This document shows, piece after piece, positions 43,066 through 54,115 of a DNA stretch of 64,000 nucleotides; the first letter of the stretch is position 1; every line of letters starts with the position of its first letter. The stretch comes from Anastrepha obliqua. Its lineage: Eukaryota; Arthropoda; Insecta; Diptera; Tephritidae. The notes under the pieces are model-generated. The model was not told where the DNA came from. It was given only the letters and a program-made list of their open reading frames with translations, and made no database searches. Where the stretch lies: positions 87,923,784-87,987,783 of the forward strand of contig NC_072893.1 in the NCBI RefSeq assembly GCF_027943255.1, read 5' to 3'. Position numbers and translations under genes: made by a program.

Positions 43066-44257
43066 CAGGGTCCGGCACTCGAAGTGTAACCAATTAAAAA
43101 GGCCATAAATTTAGTTTGGAAAACTACTTTTATTCAATTCAAAGTAAAAACTATGTGAAAATAATACAAAATTAAGAATCAATTTACTTTTACTCGATAT
43201 AACCACCTATTACCTTGCCTATGGCCTTGAGACGGTCCAAAAACGAATCGGAAACTGCCCGAATGTGACTTGCAGGTATTTTGGCCCATTCACACGCAAT
43301 GGCTTTTTTCAGCGCCTCGAGACTGGTGTCTTTTAGTTCGGACCTTTCTCTGCAAAATGGCTCATAGAAAATAATCCATCGGATTCGCGTCTGGTGAGTT
43401 TGAGAGCCATTGTGTGGACGTTATGAAGGGACGTTGTTTTTTAACCATTCTTGGTTCACTCGAGCTTTGTGAGATGGTGCCTAGTCCTGTTGATGCGTGC
43501 ATGGTCTGCAACCGAAATGTTTGTCTGCCCACGGCTTCTAAGCAACCTCCAGAAAACTTTCTCGATAATATTTCGCATTTACCTTAACACCAGGCTCGAT
43601 GAAAACGATTGGAGAGCGCGGTTACCGCGGCCCAAACCATTACTTGTGGCGGGTGCTGCCTCCTGGTGGCCAATCGATGATTCAAATTACGTACGAACAG
43701 TCAGTCAAATAAACCCTATCGTTTTGGCAGTTTATGAATTGTTCAATTTGGAAAAGTTGCTCGTCAGAAAACACAATGTTTGGAAATTGACCGCTTTCGG
43801 CCAAGCGAAGCAACTCCTCCGCTCTCTCAAGTCTGAATTGTTGCTGCTTTGGTGTAAGATCGCGCGTCTTTTAGATCTTGTAAGGCTTGACATTGAGACC
43901 ATTTTTCAGTATGCGGCGGATGCTACGGTTAGATATTTTCATTTCTTTCGCCATTTGATAGGCACTTCGTCGAGTGTCGGGGATTTCGCTCAAGTCGCTT
44001 CTTCACTTTTTCAACCACTTCACGTAAGGCTGCATTCTTTTGATGACCACCTGCATGATGTTTCGCGATTTTACCGGCATCATTGCAACGAGTAATGGTG
44101 CGATAAACAAAAACCTTATTTACTTGAAGGTGCTCGAGCTCACGAACTATCGCTGGTTGTGATTTTCCAGCCAAATATAATTCAATCACACTATTACGTT
44201 TGAAATCCATTACTGAATTTCTTTTTTCGCGTTTACTCTTGGCGAAATTCTTCCGCG
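43066..44257 (-). mobile_element. Tc1/mariner-superfamily element, copy B, 3' end lost
   Basis: The left end CAGGGTCCGGCACTCGAAGT has TA in front. The sequence follows copy A (39583-40856) closely up to CTTCCGCGCGCTT at about 44257, then diverges, so the opposite end is missing. The minus strand encodes MDFKRNSVIELYLAGKSQPA, IVRELEHLQVNKVFVYRTIT, HHAGGHQKNAALREVVEKVK and RNPRHSTKCLSNGE. Compared with copy A it keeps extra bases near 43745-43790 and has its own frameshifts. Confidence 0.88.
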
Positions 44258-44628
44258 CGCTTGTAAACAATACTGTGTAATGTCAAGAAATGGAGTCTGC
44301 TGCACCATCCAGACATTTTTTTTCGCTGAGGTGCTGCGCATGTTTTTCCATGTAAGAACATGTCTTCCGTTCATTATATAGAGGAAATGCCTAACACCAC
44401 CTTGAAAAAATGATGAAAAATCATTTTTTGAGTGTTGAGCCACTCAAAAGTTCCACTTTATTATACTAAAACTTAAGGGGCTACAGAATTGCGTACCCAT
44501 TTTGGTTTTTTAATTTTGATTGAAAAGTTCTAAATTCTGATGTTCATTTGTCGATTTTTTGAAAACCTTGTACAAAGTTTGAAACTTTTATTTAGATTAT
44601 ATTTGTTGTTGAATCAACTATATTTTTT
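44258..44628. other. No feature seen
   Basis: Includes a small hairpin around 44410-44440. No gene or element recognised. Confidence 0.2.
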
Positions 44629-45450
44629 ACTAGCATCACCCAGTGGGCTTCGCACCACCATACATAAAATGTTTGTTTTATATCGCAAGAAATTTTTCAT
44701 ATTAAGTTTTCTTTATAGAACTCGTAAAATGTTTAAACAGTTGAATTAGTTGATTTTTTTCATTCAACATACTTTCTAAAGATGTCACAATAGCCTTTTC
44801 TGTACTTTTTTAAAATTTGATTGTGGTGGTCACCTATATACAGGTAAGGTACCGGTTCAAACACATCCTAGGGTTATCCAGGTCCACGTTTTGGTCTATA
44901 TCTCGAGACCCTAGTTACGGAGGGGCATTAAAAATACTCTATACTATAGAATCATCAGCAGCTTCCATTTGCTACCCATATTGTACAAACACATCCTAGG
45001 GTTACCCGGGTCCACGTTTTGGATTATATCTCGAGACCCTAGTCACGGAACGGTATGAAAAATACTCTATACTATAGAAATCATCAACAGCTTCCATTTG
45101 CTACCCATATTGTACGAACACATCCTTAAGTTATCGGGGTCCACATTTTGGGCGATATCTCGAGACCCTAGCGACGGAGCGGCATCAAAAATACTCTATA
45201 CTATAGAATCATCAACAGCTTCCATTTGCTACCCATATTGTACAAACACATCCTAGGGTTACCCGGGTTCACGTTTTGGCCTATTTCGCGAGACCCTGGC
45301 ATCCGATTCTTAAAATTTTAAAACACAAACCATCTACTGAATAGTCCAAACAAAGCCTAAAAATTTGGTTTGGATAGGTGAGCCCGTTCGCGAGTTTTAA
45401 GCGAATATAGGGACAGATTTTCACATTTATATATATAGAAGATAGATAAA
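44629..45450 (+). mobile_element. RTE-like retroposon with tandem 128-bp units, copy 2
   Basis: It opens ACTAGCATCACCCAGTGGGC, then TTCGCACC, and ends ATTTATATATATAGAAGATA, as in the copy at 26080-27110. Between 44863 and about 45300 a unit of 128-129 bp is repeated nearly four times. Starts of the GGTCCACGTTTTGG word are at 44881, 45009, 45138 and 45266. Each unit holds ATCTCGAGACCCTAG, ATACTCTATACTATAG and TTCCATTTGCTACCCATATT. Confidence 0.65.
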
Positions 45451-46819
45451 AAACGAAAAATTATAAAAAAAGTAAATAAAAGAAAATTAGTTAAAAATTG
45501 TCAAAATATCGCATATCTACACATTATTTGGACCATTTATATACATACTGCATACCTATGTATAATTCATATTTTTTTCTTTATGCTGCCCCTTAATTTA
45601 TTTTACGAGTATGGTCATGGATGCTCAAGTGTGATAGGTCACCAGGTTTGGCCAATCCGCTATGGTGAAAAAAAAAATTGTGCGAGCAACTTCGGCGGCC
45701 AAGTCATCGGGGACTCGGCAGCAGAATTTTGCCCGCTAATTTCACACGTATTCACACACTCGTCCAATCAGTCGTTGTTCGGACGGCAGTGAAGCAACAT
45801 GAGTGAAGGTTGTGCCGATTTTTGTCGTATATCTACAGCACAGTCTCAGTTTTGTCGTAAATAAACTGACATCACGACCTCCATGACGTAAGCAAATTAG
45901 CTAATTCCTTCACATGTGCTGAGAGCCGGTTAACGGTCTGATCTTGCCCACACCTTCTGAAATCTTTTCACCTTGCTTGAAGTGACATGCTCAAGTTAAT
46001 GGCACTAAATCATTTTGAAACGAATTCATCTTTCTAAATTTATAGAATTTGCAAAAGTTATAAATCTTCCGACAGAGTGATTCATTTGGTGTCACCATGT
46101 ATGTGGTGGAATTCTAACTCTAAATTATACCGCCATGGTACATGGATAAAACCAGCTTGTACCTTAACAGCCTTTAATCTTCCCTTTTAATGTCCAAAAA
46201 AAATATACCCTATTGCTTTATTAAGAAATAATTTCAACTATTTTTTATATTTTTTAATTTTTATGCAAATTTCTTTTTACATTTTTTCAATTACATGCCT
46301 CTTGCAGTAGAATGAATTCTATTTTTATAAAAAAATTATTAAAATTAATTAAGATACAAATAAATATTCAAATCTTGTTAATAAGTCCCTATGCTTTAGT
46401 TATGAAACTCACTTCATTCCAGAAGATTACTAAACGATTATTCGTTTTATCAAAAACTTTAATTACACTTATCAGTTTGTGTTTAACGTACGTTTATTGA
46501 CTCTTCATATATATATGTACATACATACTTTCTATGATATTCATAATGATAAAGTAAATATGTGTGTAAGGAATTCTTATTAAAATTACATTGCCTGTGC
46601 ATTGTTTATATAGCATTTGTTCTACTCAATTAGTAAGTATGTCACTAATCGTTATCGCTTGATAAAGATATTATAATACCATATTTATCAAATCAATCAC
46701 TCGGCTGGACACCGAGAAAAGCGGTGGTTGGCAAGTATAGAATACACGTGAAACCTCTTTCAATCGGCTTACTTTAGCCGTTAACAATTAAAAATCTCAT
46801 TGGCGTTCCTAAAGCTGAG
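45451..46819. other. No feature seen
   Basis: About 1.4 kb. A patch at 45600-45900 is more GC-balanced with a short open frame, but I do not recognise it. The rest is AT-rich. Confidence 0.25.
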
Positions 46820-47173
46820 CACAGACGGAAAACAAATCCAAACAATCGGTTGAAGTTTCAATAGATTGATGCGTGTGTGGGGCAGTCGGCAACCCGATTG
46901 AAAATTGACAAAATTTTTTGTCAACTTTCTGATTTCTTTTGAAATTTTGAAGCTTGAAGTAAATGGCAACATTAAGCAGTCCTGCACCCAAATTGGTGGC
47001 CTTATTTTCCTCTTCTTTTCATGCACAAATAAATACCATGCATTATAAACATTTTTTTTCGCGTTCCATGTTTACTCACAGACTATAAGCGTGAAACTAA
47101 AATTGCCAACAAATCCACACGTGTGTGGCAAAATGAGTTTCAACCGATTGTTTGGATTTGTTTGCCGTATGTG
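46820..47173. mobile_element. TIR element with CACAGACGG ends (354 bp)
   Basis: Left CACAGACGGAAAACAAATCC, then AAACAATCGGTTGAA is inverted on the right as TTTCAACCGATTGTTTGGAT, then TTGTTTGCCGTATGTG. The inverted ends are about 40 bp. No clear duplication flanks it and there is no transposase. The superfamily is unclear. Confidence 0.7.
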
Positions 47174-47796
47174 GCCCGTATAAGGCAATTAGGTATATGT
47201 TATCAGGAAGACTCGGATTTACTGGCATTCATACAGTATTCCGCAAGGATTAACAACGACAACATATCACTTTCTCGTCATCCCAATGCCCTCATCCGTC
47301 AATACTGCAATGGCAATAGTACTTACCTAATTGGTAATATACTCGACTCCTCATGTTTCTCGAACGAGGGCTAACTACAGGAGCCTGAAATCTAGCTAAC
47401 TTAGAGGAGCCCTACCTTTCCAAATCTCATAGATATTGGAGTCGATGGTTTTCAGGGATGCTTAGTGAACCATTGTTTCAGATTTCAGAGAGAGCTACCC
47501 TTTCTATAGGCATATGCTGCCAATTAATATGAGACTTGGGATGTGCTCGTTTATTGATTTATTTATTTGAACTCATTGGCTCTGTTAAAGCTTGAAAGTT
47601 TGCGGCGTGATATATGTATATACGAAATTTCATAAATCTGTTAATATAATGTGGAAGGAAATGTAATAAATGTGAGTTTCTCACTTTCAGTTTCTAACCT
47701 TCACATGTCAGAAATTTTGAAAAAGTTGAGAAATACTATATTATACTCCTGAAAATTTAATTCATTCTTTCATATGGTATGACAAATTTCAATGGA
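47174..47796. other. No feature seen
   Basis: One open frame begins before this stretch but overlaps the inverted end. No protein recognised. Confidence 0.2.
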
Positions 47797-48140
47797 GAAA
47801 AAATATTGGTTCGGAAAAAAAGAAATCCATTTTTTTCTCGGTAGATGGCTGTAGTGGTCGATATCTCGTAAAGTATTGATCAAACAGTTTGAAGTTTATG
47901 CTCGTTGTCAAGGTGACATTTCACACTAAACAAATTCCTTTGCTATTTTTTGTTTGTTCCATTCAGTTGTGAGTTACAGGGTGTTAACAATGGAATTCAA
48001 CAAAGAAAAAATTCGGTATATTTTACAGCTGAAATTGTGAATGGTGTTTATGGTGCCGTAACAGCTAATTACGTGCAAGAGGAAATATTTGAAGCGCCAA
48101 TTATATATAAGTATAAATGTTTGAAGAAAATGTGAAAGAA
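47797..48140 (+). pseudogene. Mariner 5' end with transposase start
   Basis: The sequence CATTTTTTTCTCGGTAGATG, then GTCGATATCTCGTAAAGTAT, then GTGAGTTACAGGGTGTTAAC is the typical untranslated leader of one mariner lineage. It is followed by ATG and MEFNKEKIRYILQ, then EIVNGVYGAVTANYVQ after a frame shift and deletion. The element stops at about 48140, and everything downstream is lost. Confidence 0.85.
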
Positions 48141-48879
48141 TTTCAAAAAGTTAGGGAAATAAAGAAATAAATTAAATATCAAATTCTTTTTAAGCCGAAT
48201 ACTCTTCGCACACTTTTCATATAAATTTGGTGATATAAAATTTAGGAAAGAAAAATTATTTTTTTCTTAGTGCTATATTTTCATTTTTGGAAATAAATAA
48301 TTCGAAGAGTCTAAATCTGCACTAGATCCGAAAATGCATACAATTATGCATAGTAGTCATCGCAACATAAGTCGTGTGAATGGTCGCTATTTCCTGTAAA
48401 AGAAGAACACATCAAACCTATTTTCTGCTAATTTGTTCCTCAATAGAATCTTTAAGTGTGTACTTTTAATGCTCTGTAGTATTCTCTCGTAATATTGGCA
48501 CTGGTTTCTTTATAACCAACCAATAAGCTGCCTTCTGAATCTCTTCAACCGATCGCGATGTCTTGACCTTCGTGGGCGTTGCTAGATATTTTACAGAACT
48601 GCATCCATTACTGCTTTTGCTTAGATTCATAGCAATCAACCAATCAAGTTTCGTCTCCATTAAAAATTCAGTTCATAAACTATTAGTGTTCTTTCGCTTC
48701 ACAAATTCATGAAAGCTTCATGCGCTATTGCTTCTACGTAAAATAGAGTGATAATTCTGGGCGCCGGCCTTAAGCATACCACAATGATCATGGAGGATGT
48801 TTGAGTGACTTTACGCATATATTTCAGAATGAGTTTTTCGACTTTTTCAGCCATGCCTGATAATGTCCAATCAGCTTCC
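48141..48879. other. No feature seen
   Basis: AT-rich. Two short minus-strand frames are open but unrecognised. Confidence 0.2.
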
Positions 48880-49020
48880 CCGTACATGTATAGGGAATGT
48901 TGCTCTAGAGGCAATCCCGGTCGGGATTGTAAATACGGGTCGTTCCGTTAATGTAGAAACAATTGTCGTGGGAACGTGAAATCAGCTGGTTGTTATTGTT
49001 GTATCAGCATAAGCATTCCA
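48880..49020 (+). repeat. Hairpin-rich interspersed repeat, near-complete
   Basis: CCCCGTACATGTATAGGGAA, GAGGCAATCCCGGTCGGGAT, TACGGGTCGTTCCGTTAATG, TAGAAACAATTGTCGTGGGA, and at the far side GTTGTTATTGTTGTATCAGC, then ATAAGCATTCC. It is bounded by the start of the next unit. Confidence 0.75.
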
Positions 49021-49024
49021 CAAC

Positions 49025-49380
49025 ATGCGTGAGTTGGCTGACATCGTAAAGATGTCAAAAGAAGGTGTAGGATTATATTGCATTAGCATTTCACTATAAG
49101 AAAGCTCTGTTCAAAGGGGGTGTTGCGTTTGCTCACTGTTGGCCTAAACCAAGAACGTGTTGATGATTCTTGATGTGGGCACAACTACATGAATTGAACA
49201 TCGAATTGCTCCCACATCCACCGTATTCGCCATTTGGCTCTTAGGGATTACTGGCTGTTGATACCAAAAAACAATGCTCGTCGGTAAGAAATTTTGCTCA
49301 AATGAAGAGGTTATCACTGAGACTGAGGACAATTTTGAAGCAAAAGATAAATTGTTCTACAATAAAACGTGTCTTCTTTG
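49025..49380 (+). pseudogene. Decayed mariner transposase
   Basis: The plus strand begins MRELADIVKMSKEGVGLYCI, a mariner second helix-turn-helix. A damaged W.P..LT linker follows, and near 49270 comes VGKKFCSNEEVITETEDNFE, then AKDKLFYNK, the C-terminal block (GKKF.SNEEVIAETE.YFEAKDKS.Y..G). The catalytic core between them is deleted or unreadable. Confidence 0.75.
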
Positions 49381-49394
49381 TTAGGCCCGGGACT

Positions 49395-49485
49395 TTTCGC
49401 CACATGTGTTATGTTACTGGAAAGACAGTCCTGGCGTTCGTTCCGTAACATAGGAGCGACTGTCGTCGAATCAGCTAGTCGTTCT
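49395..49485 (+). repeat. Hairpin-rich interspersed repeat, partial
   Basis: TTATGTTACTGGAAAGACAG, TCCTGGCGTTCGTTCCGTAA, CATAGGAGCGACTGTCGTCG. The ATATCCGG stem is deleted. Confidence 0.6.
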
Positions 49486-49919
49486 TAGCGCTGATAATTT
49501 TCAATCGTTTCTCTAACTTGCGCTTGACAAATCGTTGGTTTTCCTGAATAAGAGTCCTAGGAAATAACTGGCAGCTCTTTTAAAATGATATGCTTAGACC
49601 TTGGGAACTTTTTTTCGTTTATTGAAAACATTCATCAAGACGTGGAAGTAAATTTTTGCCATATTGAAGCTTCTTCCCCGATTTATTTGTTGCTGTGGTC
49701 ATATCTTAAAAGTGTGTGTATCTGTATGCCTGAAATTCATACGTGTCCACACCCTTCTCCAACCTCCTCATTCTGCGAGTTTTTATTACCTCGTAGTGAT
49801 AAGAAAAATTGCAATCGTGATTTCTTAGCCCCTAGGTAAAGCACGATTCCTATTTTAATTAAAACCGACGATATTTGAAAACTTTCGCAAATATTTAAAT
49901 GTGTTTGCCAACCAGAAAA
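49486..49919. other. No feature seen
   Basis: Short frames only; nothing recognised. Confidence 0.2.
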
Positions 49920-50090
49920 AAAATTCTATACCCGCGCACACTCGTACACAAGTTCACATAATTATGTTCATTTAACGGTTATATGTATGTAATACTATGG
50001 AAGAATCGAGATAGGCATAGATAGACATGTGTATGCAGGCCGAATGATGGTAGGAATCGATTTAGGCATGTCTGTCCGACCGTGCGCACT
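49920..50090 (-). repeat. Interspersed repeat related to 59365-59545
   Basis: TTCTATACCCGCGCACACTC, then GTACACAAG and, at the other side, AATCGATTTAGGCATGTCTG, then TCCGACCGTGCG are found again, inverted, at 59365-59545. Class unknown. Confidence 0.55.
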
Positions 50091-50654
50091 ACAACACGTG
50101 CAAATGCGTATATAACGGTAACGACTTAATAAAACTTGCACATCCTTGGTAAATGCATTGCTCCCCACCTCTTTTAGATCCGACATTTTATATGCTACGA
50201 CTAAATATCCGTCCGTTCGGCTGATGCTACGTGCTTTAAGAGCCAGTTCAAATTAAATTTTTCTAAAATTGACCATGTTTTTATTAAATAACATAACCTT
50301 GTTTTTATTAAATAATATAAAAAACTTAAGCCAGAGCAGTCGTTTTGAACAAAAAATATTTTTCCCATTAAATGATCTAAATATAGTAGTATAAGTTTAG
50401 AAATCGTTTCCATTTATGCGATAATATATGTAAATTGGTAACATGGAGTGCGTAACTATTATTTCAATAAAGAACTTACTTATTTACGTGTTTTGTTTTA
50501 AATTTTTATTTTTTATATATTTTATTGCTTCTATTTTATTTTTACTTACTCTTATAATTTTTCAAGCTTATTGAAACATCAATATATTCCTTTAGTCTAA
50601 TCTCATTAAAACTATTATTAGTCATAGCTTATCATCGGCCAGCACGTTTGTATA
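50091..50654. other. No feature seen
   Basis: AT-rich; a short direct repeat of TTTTTATTAAATAA.ATAA occurs near 50276-50320. Confidence 0.2.
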
Positions 50655-51316
50655 CAGTGGTGGGCATAAAAATGTTAGCACCTGAAAAATCACATTTTCT
50701 TGTTATTTATCAAACGAAAAAATTTTTGCTATGGATATCAGTGAAAATATGTATATGTAGTTGTTGTTGAAGACAATCAGAAGAAGTCATTGGGATTTTT
50801 TTAGATAATATCGATTATAAGAAAGAATTAAGGTTTTTCACCTTTAATTCCATATACCACTTTGATCGAAAATTTCCCGGAATATATTCAGAAAATTCAA
50901 AATACAAGTTGATTTCTCCAAAGTGATATTATTTATCACCTCAAAGTACTCGCCATCAACTGCAACTGATTTTTTGGCAGGTCCTCACTCAAATAGATCC
51001 TCAGCCTAGATGTGCTTAATTCTGCTTCATCTTCATTTGCAAGCATTTCTTTTACGAGCTTCACGAGCAGGGGGTTTTCGTACCCTTCCAAATGTTTTGC
51101 TCTACGGTTTCAGTAGCCTTATAAGAATTTAAAATTTTACTTCTTGTAGGTCTACAAATTCGATTCTGCTGCTAAGTTTGCCGATCGTGCAATCTAAAAG
51201 CAATTGATTTTATTCGAGCCGCAATACCTCTATTAGGTAGCATAAGCCAGTCTAATATTTGTTTGACACTTCACTTGCGGTTAGACTGCTTGTTAATATT
51301 TGTATATCCGTCACTG
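50655..51316 (-). mobile_element. Tc1-type element, decayed (662 bp)
   Basis: The left end CAGTGGTGGGCATAAAAATG pairs with the right end, whose complement is CAGTGACGGATATACAAATA. TA flanks both (50653-50654, 51317-51318). The minus strand near 51180-50940 has coding-like text (GYENPLLVKLVKEMLANEDE, AELSTSRLRIYL) that could be a decayed DNA-binding region, but no catalytic block is visible. Confidence 0.6.
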
Positions 51317-51602
51317 TATATTTGAGAGTGTCTATCATCCATAACAAATATGTTTCATTTTTAGAAGTAAATCACGACTTTTTTCTAAGAGAACATAAAA
51401 AATAAATAATATTGTATGCCATTTCAATTTATAAATCATTTCCGGTATGTGTATGCTTACCTCGAATTCGACTTATAAAGATTATCTGATCGGCAAAATT
51501 GTTTACCATTTTTCTCCATCTTACCACCCTCATGACTTCATCTTGCTAGTAATGCCCCTAATGTTGTCCTCAAAGCTGCAAATCTGAGCTGGTTTAGTAT
51601 TA
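51317..51602. other. No feature seen
   Basis: Spacer up to the TA target of the intact mariner. Confidence 0.2.
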
Positions 51603-52893
51603 CGAGGGGTGCCTTTATATGTCGGGATTAGAGAACAAAAACAAATTTTAATCATCGAAAATCACTTTATTGTTTTTCAAAATATTCTCCATGAAGATCT
51701 ATACACTTTTGCATGCGTTTGAACCAATTGTCGAAGCACTTTTGCCACTCTGAATGAGGTACCTCCAAAACATGTATTCTGAATGCCGCAACCGCTTCTT
51801 CAGGTGTCGAAAAATGTTGACCTCTCAGTTTGTTTTTTACGTACGGGAATAAAAAGAAGTCATTCGGTGCCAAGTCAGGACTATACGGCGGATGACCCAT
51901 TAATTCCATGTTTTGGGTGCTCAAAAATGCAGTTGTTTGAGCCGATGTGTGAGAGCTCGCATTGTCCTGGTGAAGAGTGATCCGTCTTTGGCGATTGGTT
52001 TTCCTAATTTCTTGGAAGACAACTGGCAAATAATTGGTTGTGTACCACTCAGAATTTACTGTTCTGCGTTGTTCTAGTGGTACGGTTGCGACATGTCCAG
52101 TTTTTCCGAAAAAACAAGCGACCATTTGCTTGGAAGTGCTTCGTGCGCGAACAACTTTTGTTGGATTTGGCTCATCTTGAAACACCCATACAGTCGACTG
52201 CTGTTTACTTTCGGGCTCATACGCGTAAATCCATGATTCATCACCTGTCACGATGTCATAGACGTGTTTCGAAGCCCCGCGATCGTATTTTTTGAGCATT
52301 TCCTTCGACCAATCGACACGAGCCTTTTTTAGAGCGATTGACAAACTGTGTGGGATCCAACGCGAACAAATTTTTTTGGCAGTCAAATGTTTATGCAATA
52401 TTGAATGTATGCTGGTCCCACTAATGCCTAAGATTGTCTCAATCTCACGATAGGTCACATGACGATCTTGCAATATCAGTTCGCGCACAGCATCAATGGT
52501 TTTCGGAACAACAACTAATTTTGGACGACCTTCACGAAATTCGCCTTGGAGTGAACTACGTCCACGATTCAATTCACCATACCATCGATAAACACTGGTC
52601 CTTGATGGAGCTACATCGCCAAAAAATGAATTAAGTTCATCCATGCAATGTTGCTGAGTTAATCCACGTCGAAAGTTGTAAAAAATAATCGCACGAAAAT
52701 GTTCACGATTTAATTCCATTTCTGGACCGAGATGAATCTTTTAAGTTCCTGTAAACAATACAAATAGCGCTGGTATTTCAAAACGTTCTGAGTACGGAAA
52801 AGCCAAAAAATGTCAAACTTTGCGTTACAGCTGTCAGTTGCCAGATTGCAACACCAGGGTTGCCAAATCCCGAAGTATAAAAGGCACCCCTCG
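51603..52893 (-). mobile_element. Apparently intact mariner element (1291 bp)
   Basis: Left end CGAGGGGTGCCTTTATATGT and right end (complement) CGAGGGGTGCCTTTTATACT are inverted over about 28 bp, both continuing CGGGATT. The TA target is duplicated at 51601-51602 and 52894-52895. The length is typical of a complete mariner. It encodes one uninterrupted transposase on the minus strand (51667-52719). Of all elements in the window only this one has both ends, the duplication and an open frame, so it should be young. The transposase resembles the mellifera/capitata group known from tephritids; that subfamily call is from memory. Confidence 0.95.
51667..52719 (-). CDS. Mariner transposase, full length (350 aa)
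   Basis: This enzyme would cut and paste its own element at TA sites in the nucleus. Residues 1-110 carry the paired helix-turn-helix DNA-binding region (FYNFRRGLTQQHCMDELN, TSVYRWYGELNRGR, GRPKLVVV, TYREIETILGISGTSIHSIL). The linker motif WIPHSL (usually WVPHEL) is at 121-126. The catalytic triad is D160 (VTGDESWIYAYEP), D252 (TLHQDNASSHTS) and D287 (YSPDLAPNDFFLFP), with 34 residues between the last two, that is DD34D. It ends MQKCIDLHGEYFEKQ. The size matches active mariners (about 345-350 residues). The start is the first ATG after the right inverted end. No stop or frameshift is present; activity itself cannot be judged from sequence. Confidence 0.95.
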   Translation of the reverse strand: MELNREHFRAIIFYNFRRGLTQQHCMDELNSFFGDVAPSRTSVYRWYGELNRGRSSLQGEFREGRPKLVVVPKTIDAVRELILQDRHVTYREIETILGISGTSIHSILHKHLTAKKICSRWIPHSLSIALKKARVDWSKEMLKKYDRGASKHVYDIVTGDESWIYAYEPESKQQSTVWVFQDEPNPTKVVRARSTSKQMVACFFGKTGHVATVPLEQRRTVNSEWYTTNYLPVVFQEIRKTNRQRRITLHQDNASSHTSAQTTAFLSTQNMELMGHPPYSPDLAPNDFFLFPYVKNKLRGQHFSTPEEAVAAFRIHVLEVPHSEWQKCFDNWFKRMQKCIDLHGEYFEKQ

Positions 52894-52895
52894 TA

Positions 52896-53829
52896 CCATT
52901 AAATTTACGTACATCCGCAAAAAGTGGTGCCCAAGATTAAAAAGGTCTAGGCGGCCGATTGACGTATCCATTTCTTGAGGTGATTGGACCACCAACAGTT
53001 CGCACCACTAAGCGACTTACGACTTCAAATCGTTATCAGAGTTTTGGCTTAAGATCTCTGGTTACCTTTCAAATGGGGTCTGCTATTGACAGCCTAAGAT
53101 GGTACTTGGGAAATGAATATGTAATGCCCGCATTTTGGGCGAAATTCCTCAAAAGCAGTTTCTTCCTTTTTCTTGCTAGATCGGCATATATCTTAGCGAG
53201 TTCGCTCAGGCCTTTCTACATTCAATTGCTACTTTTAAGCAACTAAATAGTATTAGACTGTAGAGATCTAACATCAACTTGGTTCTTTGAGCTATAGAGT
53301 GGCCTCCCTTTTCCTGCCCATTCAGCCTGATAGACGCTGCGGTGGTTAGATAGACGTAGGCTCAAGCTCAGTGAGTTGTCTTTAAGCAAATTCATAAACC
53401 ACCCAATCGTCATCAGTAAAAATGACAGTGGGCCTTTGGTTCAACTTACAGCCATATTCCTTTCGTTTTGGAAACTTGTCAGAATTATTCTAAAATTCTT
53501 AAGTTTCCTGGAATAATGTGCAGAATTTTGAGTGCCTAAATCTGAGCTACCTGCAGGTATATCCGAAAGAGCAAACATTCCTATTATTTATCGAATACGA
53601 TGTGATTCTTGTGTCACTCTCTGAGGATTTTTTGGTTTCGCGACGAGAACATGCGGGGTTTCCGATGCCCAGAAACGACAGCTTTTCTTATTAGCATAAC
53701 CGATTTTGACTTATTTTCAATAAATGCACTCTTTGGGATATATCATATTCATTTTGACACAGATAGACACAACAGAGATATGACACTGACTTTCTGACAA
53801 GATCAGTTCAGAAGTTAACTAAACGATAA
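52896..53829. other. No clear feature
   Basis: Several short open frames (for example 52959-53246) are present without recognisable similarity. Because a LINE tail follows at 53830, part of this may be decayed LINE sequence. Confidence 0.2.
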
Positions 53830-54115
53830 AATAAACTAGAGTTCACCTGCAGTGAACAATGCAGGCGGGGTAAACGGGGAGGTTTAGGAAAATCATAAAC
53901 CTCCTTAAGGATAAACTGGCCATTGCAGATTGCGCAGTCATCTGCACAGGATTGAGATATGGTTCACTGAGTCTTGTCATTTCTGCGACGAATCCTCGGA
54001 GCCTCCAATACCCCTTCTCCTTGAATGTGGCACCATCGCGCGGAGAAGGTTGAGGCATCTCAGCTAATTGAAGCCAGAAGAAAGGGATATACACCTCAAC
54101 CCAGCTCTATCTTCA
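53830..54115 (+). mobile_element. LINE C-terminal zinc-knuckle relic
   Basis: The plus strand reads KPPKG, a stop, then TGHCRLRSHLHRIEIWFTES, CHFCDESSEPPIPLLLECGT and IARRRLRHL. This follows the pattern TGHC.L..HL.R.G......C..C....ET..HLL..C..........L. It is the cysteine-rich C-terminus of jockey/I/R1-type LINE polyproteins. The usual His is replaced by Pro, and stops interrupt it. Confidence 0.75.

Noticed and set aside
43451..44095. 214-codon open frame on the plus strand
   Set aside because: It is the opposite strand of the Tc1-type transposase (minus strand, 43066-44257). The transposase motifs identify the true coding strand.
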